64,000 bases of DNA from Deltaproteobacteria bacterium (GTDB lineage Bacteria; Desulfobacterota; Syntrophia; Syntrophales; Smithellaceae). Of this stretch, positions 26,708-34,479 are shown piece by piece. Numbering within the stretch: position 1 is the stretch's first letter; each line of letters begins with the position of its first letter. The notes beneath the pieces were generated by a model, which was not told the DNA's origin, searched no databases, and saw only the letters and a list, made by a program, of their open reading frames with translations. Location of the stretch: the NCBI GenBank assembly GCA_022710585.1, contig JAKLGV010000007.1, forward strand, positions 1 to 64,000, read 5' to 3'. Made by a program: the position numbers and the translations under genes.

Positions 26708-27748
26708 TTACTTTTCTTCCAGCACGAGAAGCCGTTTTTTTAAGTTTTCATTTTCCGTCTTCAATTCTTTGACCGCTTCCACCAGCACACCCACCAGACT
26801 GGCGTAATTGACACCGGTGACATTGCCATCGTTGTGCGCCACAACTTCCGGCACAACCTTTTCCACTTCTTCAGCAATTAATCCTACTGACGGTTGCCCG
26901 CTGTCTTTCCAGTCAAAGCGAACACCCCGAAGTTTGTTGACTGTCTCTAAAGCATTTTCGTATGTTCGGACGTTGTTCTTGCTAGCAATGGAACTGGTCT
27001 GAACTAATGATTTTACTGTGACAGTACCGTTTTTATCTATTTTCAAACGATTAGTTCCTCCACCGGATACGGCACTACCCAAATCGTTGATCACAAAGGA
27101 ACCACCGTTAGTGGCATCATAATTGGTACCCACCACAAAGGTCTGCTGGGGAGTGCCGCTGCCATCTGTACGTACCATCAGGAAGGCTGCTGTATCCATT
27201 GTTCTGTCCATGCGGAAAACGGCGTTGTCACCGACGAGGTGCAGCTGCCTGACAGGGGTTTTAGTGCCGATACCAAGGTAGCCGGGAGTGGAGAGTATAT
27301 TGCTTGAAAAATCTCCGTAGATGAGGGGAGTGAATGTATCGGAGTTGGCGATGTAGAGTTTTTGGGAGCCGGTTTCGAAACGTCCGGCCATATAGCCGAG
27401 GAAGACATTAAAAGAACCGGTGCTTGTGTAACCGGCAACCGCTCCAATGTAAGTGTTGCCATGACCATTTATGTTGGAAAACCCGGCCTGATCCCCCATG
27501 AAGGTGTTCTGGATACCCTCAGTGTTGGAGTAGCCGGCATCACGCCCCATGAAGTTGTTGGCGTAACTGCCGGTGGTGAGACTGTGTCCTGCCTGATAAC
27601 CAAAGGAAGAGTTGCCTAATCCGCCCCCGCTGTTCCCGGCCTCTAAACCGAAGTAGGTGTTGACTCCTGTCTCGTTTCCGGCTAAGGCAACTCCTGCAAA
27701 AACCATCATCATCAAACTTACTAAAACCATCATTAATGGTTTCTTCAT
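26708..27748 (-). CDS. Exported tail-fibre-like protein with C-terminal S74 chaperone domain
   Basis: 346 residues. Signal peptide in the first 23 residues. Residues 30-140 hold degenerate Asn-Gly-rich repeats (pattern N-x-(F/Y)-x-G-x-x-A-G-(Y/F)) like those of trimeric beta-helical adhesins. The C terminus has the intramolecular chaperone/peptidase S74 domain: RTYENALETVNKLRGVRFDW, GLIAEEVEKVVPEVV and a final coiled coil. In this family the domain helps trimer folding and then cuts itself off. The usual SDxRLK catalytic lead-in reads ASKNNVRT here, so self-cleavage is uncertain. No phage genes are nearby; a cell-surface fibre is the likelier role. Confidence 0.78.
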   Translation of the reverse strand: MKKPLMMVLVSLMMMVFAGVALAGNETGVNTYFGLEAGNSGGGLGNSSFGYQAGHSLTTGSYANNFMGRDAGYSNTEGIQNTFMGDQAGFSNINGHGNTYIGAVAGYTSTGSFNVFLGYMAGRFETGSQKLYIANSDTFTPLIYGDFSSNILSTPGYLGIGTKTPVRQLHLVGDNAVFRMDRTMDTAAFLMVRTDGSGTPQQTFVVGTNYDATNGGSFVINDLGSAVSGGGTNRLKIDKNGTVTVKSLVQTSSIASKNNVRTYENALETVNKLRGVRFDWKDSGQPSVGLIAEEVEKVVPEVVAHNDGNVTGVNYASLVGVLVEAVKELKTENENLKKRLLVLEEK

Positions 27749-27927
27749 CGTGTTATCCTCCCTTTGTTATTTTTATAAAGACCTTGAATGAATAAGCTTG
27801 TGTGCAATATTGCAGGATGGAGAAGTAAAAGTCAATCCCCTTCGGGAGGGGGGTATCGCTATTTCCGATTGAAAGGCAGTATCATTTCCAATATTGACGT
27901 TGTGAGGATTACCGGAAGTTTTCGATA

Positions 27928-27959
27928 AAAAAGGCAGAGCCAATTTACCCTGCCTTTTT
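27928..27959 (-). terminator. Intrinsic terminator of the DsbC-like gene
   Basis: AAAAGGCAGA (27928-27937) faces CTGCCTTTTT (27950-27959) across a short loop, giving a GGCAG stem with flanking A and T runs, 24 bases past the stop on the minus strand. Confidence 0.8.
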
Positions 27960-27983
27960 ATCATTATAACGGATGATTTCCTG

Positions 27984-28769
27984 TCACATCTTGCCGTCAA
28001 TGAGCTTTGTTAATTCTTCCTCCGGCCTGGCTCCCATGCGAAATCTGCCATCCGGCAGGATAATGGCCGGTGTCCCATCGATCCCCAGAGATTTAGCCAG
28101 TTTCAGGTTGTTGTCAATTTCCTCTGTATTGCAGTCAGTTTTTGCTATTTCCTTTTTATCAAAGCAATCCTGAAGCAATTGCAGGGAATTATTGCAGACG
28201 ATGCTTTTTGATTTCCAGCCCGCGTCTTTGTGGAATGGCATCGGAAGCATTTTAATATAAAAGACAATATCTTTTCTCTTGTCACTGATTTGTTTGATGA
28301 CTTTATGAAGGTCGCTGCAAAATGGACAGTCCGGGTCGGTAAAAATAATGACTTTTTTTCCTGCTTTGGCTTCACCCAGAACAAGCGCTGACGTTAAGGG
28401 GATCTTGGAGGTATCAACCCGCTTTTTATCCTTGATTTCCGTGATGGACTTGTCGGTGAGATTGGTCATGGTCTTCACTTCCACGAGGTTGCCGAAAATG
28501 AGATGAGTTTTGGCAATATCAAAATAGAAAACTGCGGTTTGTCCGCCCTTTTCCACAGCAGCTTCGCATATGCCGGCCAAAGGAGATTTTTTGATATGCA
28601 ATATTTTTGCATCTTTGGCGTTGATGTTTTTTAAAATGGCCTCAACTTCCGACTGTGAAACGGCATCGCATCCTTTTTTCTTGGCGCCGGGGCCGGCGAA
28701 AGCCGGATAAGCCACACAAAAGATAATGAATAAACATAAAATTGAACTCGCTGAAATGTATTTACGCAT
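27984..28769 (-). CDS. Periplasmic DsbC-like disulfide isomerase/oxidoreductase
   Basis: 261 residues from ATG 28769, chosen over 28808 because it has AAAGGA upstream and begins the signal peptide (MRKYISASSILCLFIIF, cleavage near AFA). A DsbC/G-like N-terminal dimerisation region (EVEAILKNINAKDAKILHIKKSP) precedes a thioredoxin domain with the active site CPFC in TDPDCPFCSDLHK. The cis-proline loop GIDGTPAIIL is present. Extra cysteine pairs occur in the inserted helical region. It should reshuffle disulfides in the periplasm; no DsbD-like partner is in the window. Confidence 0.88.
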   Translation of the reverse strand: MRKYISASSILCLFIIFCVAYPAFAGPGAKKKGCDAVSQSEVEAILKNINAKDAKILHIKKSPLAGICEAAVEKGGQTAVFYFDIAKTHLIFGNLVEVKTMTNLTDKSITEIKDKKRVDTSKIPLTSALVLGEAKAGKKVIIFTDPDCPFCSDLHKVIKQISDKRKDIVFYIKMLPMPFHKDAGWKSKSIVCNNSLQLLQDCFDKKEIAKTDCNTEEIDNNLKLAKSLGIDGTPAIILPDGRFRMGARPEEELTKLIDGKM

Positions 28770-28991
28770 TTTTGTAATCCTTTCTCTTAAGTTAAGTATT
28801 TTCAACAATTGCTTTTTGCAGAGACTATAATTTAATGCCGTTGTCTGTCAATTAATATTGTCCGTCAGATGCAGAATGATTCGTCAATTATAAATTTGTT
28901 GCTTTTAACTGTTCATTCACAGTATATGTTATCTATCAATCAGCAAGTATAACATCATAACAGCTTATCGCATCATAAAACATTTGAATAT

Positions 28992-29150
28992 ATGACTCGT
29001 AAAAAACTTATCATACTTGGAATGATTATAGGTTCTGTTGCCGGCGGTTATGTGCCTTTCTTATTCGGCGTTGACGATTTAATGCTCTCTCTTCTGGGAA
29101 GTACGGTGGGTGGAATATTGGGCATATGGACCGGCTACAAGCTTGCATAG
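28992..29150 (+). CDS. Small glycine-rich membrane protein (52 residues)
   Basis: A 52-residue open frame, MTRKKLIILG at the start and WTGYKLA at the end. It has two hydrophobic glycine-zipper helices (MIIGSVAGGYVPFLFG and LLGSTVGGILGIW) split by a short acidic turn. Good amino-acid make-up for a real membrane peptide, but only a weak ribosome binding site is visible. No family recognised. Confidence 0.5.
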   Translation: MTRKKLIILGMIIGSVAGGYVPFLFGVDDLMLSLLGSTVGGILGIWTGYKLA

Positions 29151-29177
29151 TCTGCTGTTGATGACGTATTTTTTCAG

Positions 29178-29253
29178 TCAGGGATTGAACTGCGCTTTAA
29201 AGGGACGCGCCGTCTGGTGGCTATGGGCGCGGCTGGCCGTCTGGAATCCCTGA
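29178..29253. repeat. Hairpin with internal direct repeat
   Basis: TCAGGGATT (29178-29186) and AATCCCTGA (29245-29253) are exact complements. Inside, GCCGTCTGG occurs twice (29209-29217 and 29236-29244). It lies between the small membrane-protein frame and the amidohydrolase, where base composition becomes GC-rich. It may be a terminator-like fold or the scar of an insertion. Confidence 0.45.
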
Positions 29254-29327
29254 TTTGCGAATTTATTTAAAGAGTACGGAAGGCTTGTTTAATCATAACG
29301 CTAACTCAATTAAGGTGGGAGGTTTTT

Positions 29328-31253
29328 ATGAAGCGAAAGACATGGTTCATGATGGCCCTCGCTTTCTTCGCGATGTCGTACGCGGTGTCGGCGCAGGAAG
29401 CCAGTTTGCAGGACTTCGCGAAGGCCATGGAAACGCTGCCGCAACTCGTCATCTACCAGGCAAAGGAAATTGTCACACTGGATCCGGCGAAGCCGACTGT
29501 ACAGGCGGTGGCCGTCGTGGGAGACCGGATCATCGCCACCGGTACGCTTGACGAGCTGAAAGCAGCGGCCGGCACACAGCCCTACCGGGTGGACACGACA
29601 TTCGCGAACCAGATTGTCGTTCCCGGCCTCATCGCCCAGCACGATCACCCGCTCCTCGCCGGGCTTACGATGACGAGCGAAATTATTGCCATCGAGGATT
29701 GGGTTCTCCCTAAAGGCACGGTGAAAGCGGTCAAGAGCCACGAGGAGTATCTGAAGCGGCTTGCCGAGGCGAACCAAAAGATGAAGGATCCGGACACGCT
29801 TCTCCTCACTTGGGGCTACCACCATTACTTTCACGGCAAATTGAAAAAAGCCGACCTCGATGCCATCAGCTCCACACGGCCCATCATTGTCTGGCACCGC
29901 TCCGCGCATGAGTTCTATCTGAATTCTGTGGCCGAGAAGAAATACGGAGTGACGAAAGAATGGTTCGACAAGCTGTCCGAAAACGTGAAGAAACAGTGTG
30001 ACTTTGAGAACGCTCACTACTGGGAGCAGGGCTATTTTGCCCTCCTGACCCTCGTCGCCCCGGCGATGGCCTCACCCGAGCGCGTGCTGGCCGGCCTCAC
30101 GTTTGTCAAGGAATACTACCACGCCAACGGCGTGACGCTGGGCTGTGAGCCGGGCGGCATTGTCTCCAAGCCGCTGCAGAACGCCCAGAACGCCGTGTTG
30201 GGCAACTCGTCCTCACCCTTCCGCTTCTACTTCATCGTTGACGGCAAGTCGATCACCGGCGCGTTCCCCGACGAGAAGGTGGCTGAGGAAACCGAAAAGC
30301 TTCTTTCCTGGGGTCAGGGCATGACGGCGTTTCTGCCGAAGCAGATCAAGCTCTTTGCCGACGGCGCCATTTTCTCGCAGGCCATGCAATTGACCGGCGG
30401 CTACACGGACGGCCACAAGGGCGAGTGGATTATGGATCCCGACTTCTATGCCCGGACGTTCAAGGTGTACTGGGATCTCGGATACCAGATCCACATCCAT
30501 GTCAACGGTGACGCCGGCCTGGACATGGTCCTTGACCAGCTCGAACTTAACATCCGCCGCCACCCGCGTTCCGATCACCGTATGGTGGTTGTCCACTTCG
30601 CTGTATCCCGGCCGGATCAGGTGGAGCGGATCAAGCGGCTCGGCGCGATTGTGAGCGGCAATCCCTATTACCCGGTCGCTCTGGCCGATAACTACCGGAT
30701 GAACGGTCTCGAACCCGGGCGCGCCGATGTGATGGTGCGGATGCGCGACGTCGAAAAGGCCGGTATTTCCTACTCGTACCACGCGGACATGCCGATGGCA
30801 CCGGCCCGTCCGCTGTTCCTCATGTGGGCGGGCGTCAACCGCATCACCAACGACGGTAATGTGCGCGGGCCGGAGCAGCGCGTGAGCCGCCTCGGCGCGC
30901 TCAAGGCCGTCACGCTCGAAGCCGCCTACTCGTTGCGTATGGAGAAGGACGTCGGAAGCATTGTGCCGGGCAAGCTCGCCAACTTCACGATTCTGGCCGA
31001 AAACCCGCTCACCGTGGACCCTGTGAAGATCAAGGATATCGCGGTCTGGGGCACGGTTCATGAAGGCCGTATCCTGCCGGTGAAGAAGGCGGCAGACGCC
31101 ACTGGAAAAATATCCGTCCTCGGTCCCGTGCTTGACGAGCCGACGCTCGCGGCCGTGAATGAAGCCGACCGCCATAATCATGACGAAGGCGACCACAGCG
31201 ACATCTGCATGGTGTCACAGGCACTCGAAGCGGCGGTCTATCGAACGAAATAA
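29328..31253 (+). CDS. Exported amidohydrolase, YtcJ-like
   Basis: 641 residues. N-terminal signal peptide (MKRKTWFMMALAFFAMSYAVSAQ in outline). The amidohydrolase-3 pattern is clear: IVTLDPAKPTVQAVAVVGDRI, then VVPGLIAQHDHPLL with an HxH-type metal pair, a later IHIHVNGDAGLDMVL, and SYHADMPMAPARPLF with the closing Asp region. It would hydrolyse an amide or related bond in the periplasm; substrate unknown. It is clearly richer in G and C at third codon positions than neighbouring genes, and stands alone, which suggests acquisition by transfer. Confidence 0.8.
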   Translation: MKRKTWFMMALAFFAMSYAVSAQEASLQDFAKAMETLPQLVIYQAKEIVTLDPAKPTVQAVAVVGDRIIATGTLDELKAAAGTQPYRVDTTFANQIVVPGLIAQHDHPLLAGLTMTSEIIAIEDWVLPKGTVKAVKSHEEYLKRLAEANQKMKDPDTLLLTWGYHHYFHGKLKKADLDAISSTRPIIVWHRSAHEFYLNSVAEKKYGVTKEWFDKLSENVKKQCDFENAHYWEQGYFALLTLVAPAMASPERVLAGLTFVKEYYHANGVTLGCEPGGIVSKPLQNAQNAVLGNSSSPFRFYFIVDGKSITGAFPDEKVAEETEKLLSWGQGMTAFLPKQIKLFADGAIFSQAMQLTGGYTDGHKGEWIMDPDFYARTFKVYWDLGYQIHIHVNGDAGLDMVLDQLELNIRRHPRSDHRMVVVHFAVSRPDQVERIKRLGAIVSGNPYYPVALADNYRMNGLEPGRADVMVRMRDVEKAGISYSYHADMPMAPARPLFLMWAGVNRITNDGNVRGPEQRVSRLGALKAVTLEAAYSLRMEKDVGSIVPGKLANFTILAENPLTVDPVKIKDIAVWGTVHEGRILPVKKAADATGKISVLGPVLDEPTLAAVNEADRHNHDEGDHSDICMVSQALEAAVYRTK

Positions 31254-31273
31254 ACAGGTGTACTTTTCAATCA

Positions 31274-31313
31274 TCGCATCAGCGGAAGCGGACAGACCGC
31301 ACCGCTGATGCGA
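31274..31313. terminator. Strong stem-loop after the amidohydrolase gene
   Basis: TCGCATCAGCGG (31274-31285) and CCGCTGATGCGA (31302-31313) form a perfect 12-bp stem with a 16-base loop, 21 bases after the stop codon. No T-run follows on either strand, so it may stabilise the mRNA end rather than terminate by itself. Confidence 0.5.
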
Positions 31314-31360
31314 AATGTTATGACTCATTTCAGCAGACAAAAATATTGATACCGGCCATT

Positions 31361-31402
31361 TTATAACAGCGGTTTTTCACAATTTAGGATCTTCTTGATC
31401 AT
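31361..31402 (-). CDS. Possible 13-residue micro-ORF
   Basis: MIKKILNCEKPLL followed by TAA. The reason to list it is the exceptionally good AAAGGAGGA site six bases before the ATG in an otherwise empty stretch. It could be a leader peptide, the stub of a decayed gene, or chance. Confidence 0.25.
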   Translation of the reverse strand: MIKKILNCEKPLL

Positions 31403-31456
31403 GCTGATTCCTCCTTTTGGTCCTCGAACGATATTTATGCCATCTGTATAAATCGT

Positions 31457-32113
31457 TTACCGGCTCAGGGTCACGCCGATGCGGTCGCAATATTTGTTGA
31501 CCGGGCACCGGCTGCAAAGAGGCGAAACCGGCTTGCAGGTCTGGCGGCCGAAGGCCACCAGAATCGTGTTGTAAATAATCCAGTGGCGGCGAGGCAGTCT
31601 TTTGCGCAGAGCAAATTCTGTCTCGTCCGGCGTTTTGGTTTTGACGTAACCCAGACGGTTGGAAATTCTGTGCACGTGGGTGTCGACACAGATGGCGTCT
31701 TTCCCGTAAGCGAGCGAGACCACAAGATTGGCTGTTTTTCTCCCCACCCCTTTGATGCTCAGCAAAGTATCAAGGTCATCCGGCACTCTGGAATCAAAAC
31801 GCTCGATCAATTCCTTGCAGGTGTGATGAATGTTTTTTGCCTTGACGCGGTAAAAGCCTACCGGAAAAATGGTTTTAGCGATTTTATCCAACGGAACCTT
31901 CAGCATTTCTTCCGGCGTGGAGGCCAGCTCGAATAGCCTGTCGGTGGCCACCGCCGTGACCTCGTCTTTTGTCCGCAGACTGAGCAGCGTCGAAATCAGA
32001 ATGACAAAAGGATCGCGTTGATTCTCCGCCAGATGCGAAACAATCGGCATCGTCCCCACAGCCAGTTCTTTTTTTAAGATTTTGATGATTGTGTTGATAT
32101 AAGTATCTTTCAT
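31457..32113 (-). CDS. nth: Endonuclease III (DNA glycosylase/AP lyase)
   Basis: 218 residues. Base-excision repair enzyme removing oxidised pyrimidines. The helix-hairpin-helix [12 protein letters not shown] carries the catalytic Lys and the following VDTHVHRI the catalytic Asp. The iron-sulfur loop C-x6-C-x2-C-x5-C closes the protein ([17 protein letters not shown]). The start overlaps the stop of the upstream unknown gene (ATGA), so they are co-translated. Confidence 0.95.
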   Translation of the reverse strand: MKDTYINTIIKILKKELAVGTMPIVSHLAENQRDPFVILISTLLSLRTKDEVTAVATDRLFELASTPEEMLKVPLDKIAKTIFPVGFYRVKAKNIHHTCKELIERFDSRVPDDLDTLLSIKGVGRKTANLVVSLAYGKDAICVDTHVHRISNRLGYVKTKTPDETEFALRKRLPRRHWIIYNTILVAFGRQTCKPVSPLCSRCPVNKYCDRIGVTLSR

Positions 32114-32886
32114 AAATCTTTAAAATTAAACGGCGGTTCAGTGAGGACAGATTGAATCAGCTCCTCGGCCGCCTTTTCCTGCGCCGGTTCTCCGCTGACA
32201 GCCAGCCAAACGCTGCCTTCCGCGCCGCTGACCCCGCCCGCGGCCACCAGGGAAGTCTGCGCGCCGGTCAACAGTTCAATGGCGTCCAGTTCGGTAAAGA
32301 CTTCCCCCGGCACGGGCAAAAGCCTGGGGCCCTGAGCACCCGGGGCGTTCATCCGGGCGGCCAGGGCGTCCAGATTTTCCGGGACGCGCTTTTCCAGTCC
32401 GACCGGTATAATCAATTTTACGCGCCGTCCCACCACGGCCTGCAGAGAAGCGCCGATGGTTCCCCCTTTGGGGGCGCCAATCAGAACCGCCGCTCTTTTT
32501 TGCAGCAAATCGAGAGTGTTGGCGCCTTTCAAAATGACATCCCCTTCCTTTAAATCATCCACCGCGCCAAAAATGGTCTGCCCTTTTTGAAGCACGCCAT
32601 CGGTGATCACCACGTCTCCGAAGAATTTGCTTTCATCATAGCTACCGCCGGATGCGGCTTTCGCGCGGCGGGGCGGCAAAATGATTCCACGATAGAAATG
32701 ATCCCGCAGAAATTCTTTCTGATAGCCCAGACCTTTCAGGATTTCCTCTGCCACATAACCGTTCGTTGTTCCGGCGATAATGACAAGGGTTCCTTTTTTC
32801 AGAACTTTCTTTATTGCTTCATGTTTGGCCATGCCTTTGCCGATCAAGCGTTTCCCCGCCGCCGGCGTCAAAACAAATTGCTTCAT
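32110..32886 (-). CDS. Conserved protein of unknown function, coupled to nth
   Basis: 258 residues, soluble, no signal peptide. I do not recognise the family. It begins [20 protein letters not shown] and has glycine-rich strands ([19 protein letters not shown], and [18 protein letters not shown]) that look like a Rossmann-type nucleotide or sugar-phosphate binding fold, with a further [19 protein letters not shown] segment near the end. The 4-bp overlap with nth suggests joint expression but does not show a repair role. Confidence 0.6.
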   Translation of the reverse strand: MKQFVLTPAAGKRLIGKGMAKHEAIKKVLKKGTLVIIAGTTNGYVAEEILKGLGYQKEFLRDHFYRGIILPPRRAKAASGGSYDESKFFGDVVITDGVLQKGQTIFGAVDDLKEGDVILKGANTLDLLQKRAAVLIGAPKGGTIGASLQAVVGRRVKLIIPVGLEKRVPENLDALAARMNAPGAQGPRLLPVPGEVFTELDAIELLTGAQTSLVAAGGVSGAEGSVWLAVSGEPAQEKAAEELIQSVLTEPPFNFKDL

Positions 32887-32969
32887 CCAACTTTCTCCTT
32901 TAACCTTCTAAAGTGATCATGTTGCGCGATATAATTTAAATCGATCATTCCGGATGACAGCCGATTTCC

Positions 32970-33920
32970 TCAGGTGCATGTTTTAAATTCTTCCGGCTCC
33001 ATAATCGTGATGCTGTTCCGCTTTAAATATTCGAAAAAGCCGTACAGGGGTTTGCCGCCGTATTCCATGACCACGGCGCCGGCCGGACAATTATTGAGAC
33101 AGCCGAAACACGCCAGACACTTACCGCGATCAACCGTCTGGTTATAGGGATTAATGGCTTTGGTCGGGCATTTTCTGACGCAGGTTCCGCAACTGATGCA
33201 TTTGGAGGCATCGACGGTATGTCTGTTCATCAATCTTTTGTTCAGCGAGGGCAGCGGCAGAAAACGCAAAGGTTCTCTCAGGGCGAATTCATATCCGATG
33301 GGGATGGTTTCTCCCCGGGAAATCCGTTCCAGCGTGTGCGCCGTGAAGCGGCGAACCTGTGCAAACGTTACCGCGTTGGGCAAGTGCTGCCCTGATCGCT
33401 GGTTGGCGCTGTCCCATTTGGGCGTGGGATATGAGGGAATATTTCTGAAGGCATCCCTGCCCACGGGCACGCCGCCTTTTTCCGCCAGAATCTTCAGGAT
33501 GTGGCAGGAAGCGTTATGCTGATTACCTTCCGGTCCGCCGAAAGAGACAAAAGCCGCCACGGGAGTGCCTTTTATCGATGGAATGGTCTCCAGCCAATCG
33601 CTGATGTTCGATGGCGTGTCATAATAAAACACCGGTGTGCCGATGATGATGAGATCGTAACCCGGAAGGATTTCTTTATCGGTGTCCTGAATTTCGCGTT
33701 CATCGACAGTGAGTTTTTTCCCTTTGAGAATGCAGCCGATCAGGCGGGCATACCGCTGCGTGTGGCCGGTCTGGCTGTACCATAAAATCAGAACTTTTTT
33801 CGGTGAACGTGTTTTCAAATCCGGATAGGCTGCAAGGCCTTCACAGGTCAGGGATAACGGTGTGCATAACGCGGCTCCCATCACTGCGCTCTTCTTGATA
33901 AAGTCTCTGCGTGTATCCAT
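32970..33920 (-). CDS. Tat-exported flavodoxin-ferredoxin (EFR1-type) protein
   Basis: 316 residues. Tat signal with twin arginine (MDTRRDFIKKSAVMGAAL). A flavodoxin-like domain follows (VLILWYSQTGHTQRYARLIG). The C-terminal third has two 4Fe-4S motifs: CISCGTCVRKCP and CLACFGCLNNCP. Together this gives an FMN plus two-cluster electron carrier outside the inner membrane, or anchored by an uncleaved Tat helix. Redox partner unknown; single gene. Confidence 0.85.
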   Translation of the reverse strand: MDTRRDFIKKSAVMGAALCTPLSLTCEGLAAYPDLKTRSPKKVLILWYSQTGHTQRYARLIGCILKGKKLTVDEREIQDTDKEILPGYDLIIIGTPVFYYDTPSNISDWLETIPSIKGTPVAAFVSFGGPEGNQHNASCHILKILAEKGGVPVGRDAFRNIPSYPTPKWDSANQRSGQHLPNAVTFAQVRRFTAHTLERISRGETIPIGYEFALREPLRFLPLPSLNKRLMNRHTVDASKCISCGTCVRKCPTKAINPYNQTVDRGKCLACFGCLNNCPAGAVVMEYGGKPLYGFFEYLKRNSITIMEPEEFKTCT

Positions 33921-33988
33921 TCTCAGCTCCCCTGAAATTTTTTGTTTCGAGTCGACGGCGACACTTTACTGAAGTTGCCACTGTTTTA

Positions 33989-34462
33989 TCAATCGATATT
34001 TTCATTCCATTGATTAAAAGGAGCGGCGGCCAGACTGGAATTGAAATAGCGCGGATCAGCGGTGACTTCCCGCCCCAGCCATGAGGGCTTTTCGAAAATC
34101 TGATCTTCAGATTCGAGTTCCACCTCGGCAATGACCAGGCCGGCATTGTCGCCGAGAAACTCGTCAACTTCCCACTTCAGACCTTTGTGAAAAACTGCGT
34201 ATCTGACCTTCTGGATTAATGATCCTGTGCATAATTTCAGCAGTTGTTCGGCATCGCTTACCGGAATCTCATACTCAAATTCATTGCGCGAAGCGCCGAT
34301 GGAAATGCCTTTGACACAAATAAACGCCTGCGTCTCTGTCAACCTGACCCGGACCGTTCTTTCTTTGTCGAGATTGAGATAGCCCTGAAGGTAAAGGCTG
34401 CCTTTGCCCTGAGGCCATGCTTTTCCTGATACAAGAAATTTTCGTTCGATTTCCACAGACAC
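33989..34462 (-). CDS. CYTH-domain phosphohydrolase
   Basis: 157 residues from GTG 34462. The signature EIERKFLV (4-11) opens the triphosphate-tunnel fold, followed by alternating charged strands (RTVRVRLTE, FEYEIPV, KWEVDEFLG, LVIAEVELESED). Bacterial relatives are inorganic triphosphatases or adenylyl cyclases of class IV; this short form is most like triphosphatases. Eighteen bases upstream is the diguanylate cyclase gene end, on the same strand. Confidence 0.87.
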   Translation of the reverse strand: MSVEIERKFLVSGKAWPQGKGSLYLQGYLNLDKERTVRVRLTETQAFICVKGISIGASRNEFEYEIPVSDAEQLLKLCTGSLIQKVRYAVFHKGLKWEVDEFLGDNAGLVIAEVELESEDQIFEKPSWLGREVTADPRYFNSSLAAAPFNQWNENID

Positions 34463-34479
34463 GTCAGAATCCCTCTGGG

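Noticed and set aside
26708-27748. Prophage remnant, suggested by the tail-fibre-like protein
   Set aside because: Neighbours are housekeeping genes; no capsid, terminase, integrase or lysis genes are present, and the protein has a Sec signal.
30213-31196. 327-codon minus-strand frame in the amidohydrolase
   Set aside because: A shadow caused by the GC-rich codon use of the real gene; no start signal or family features.
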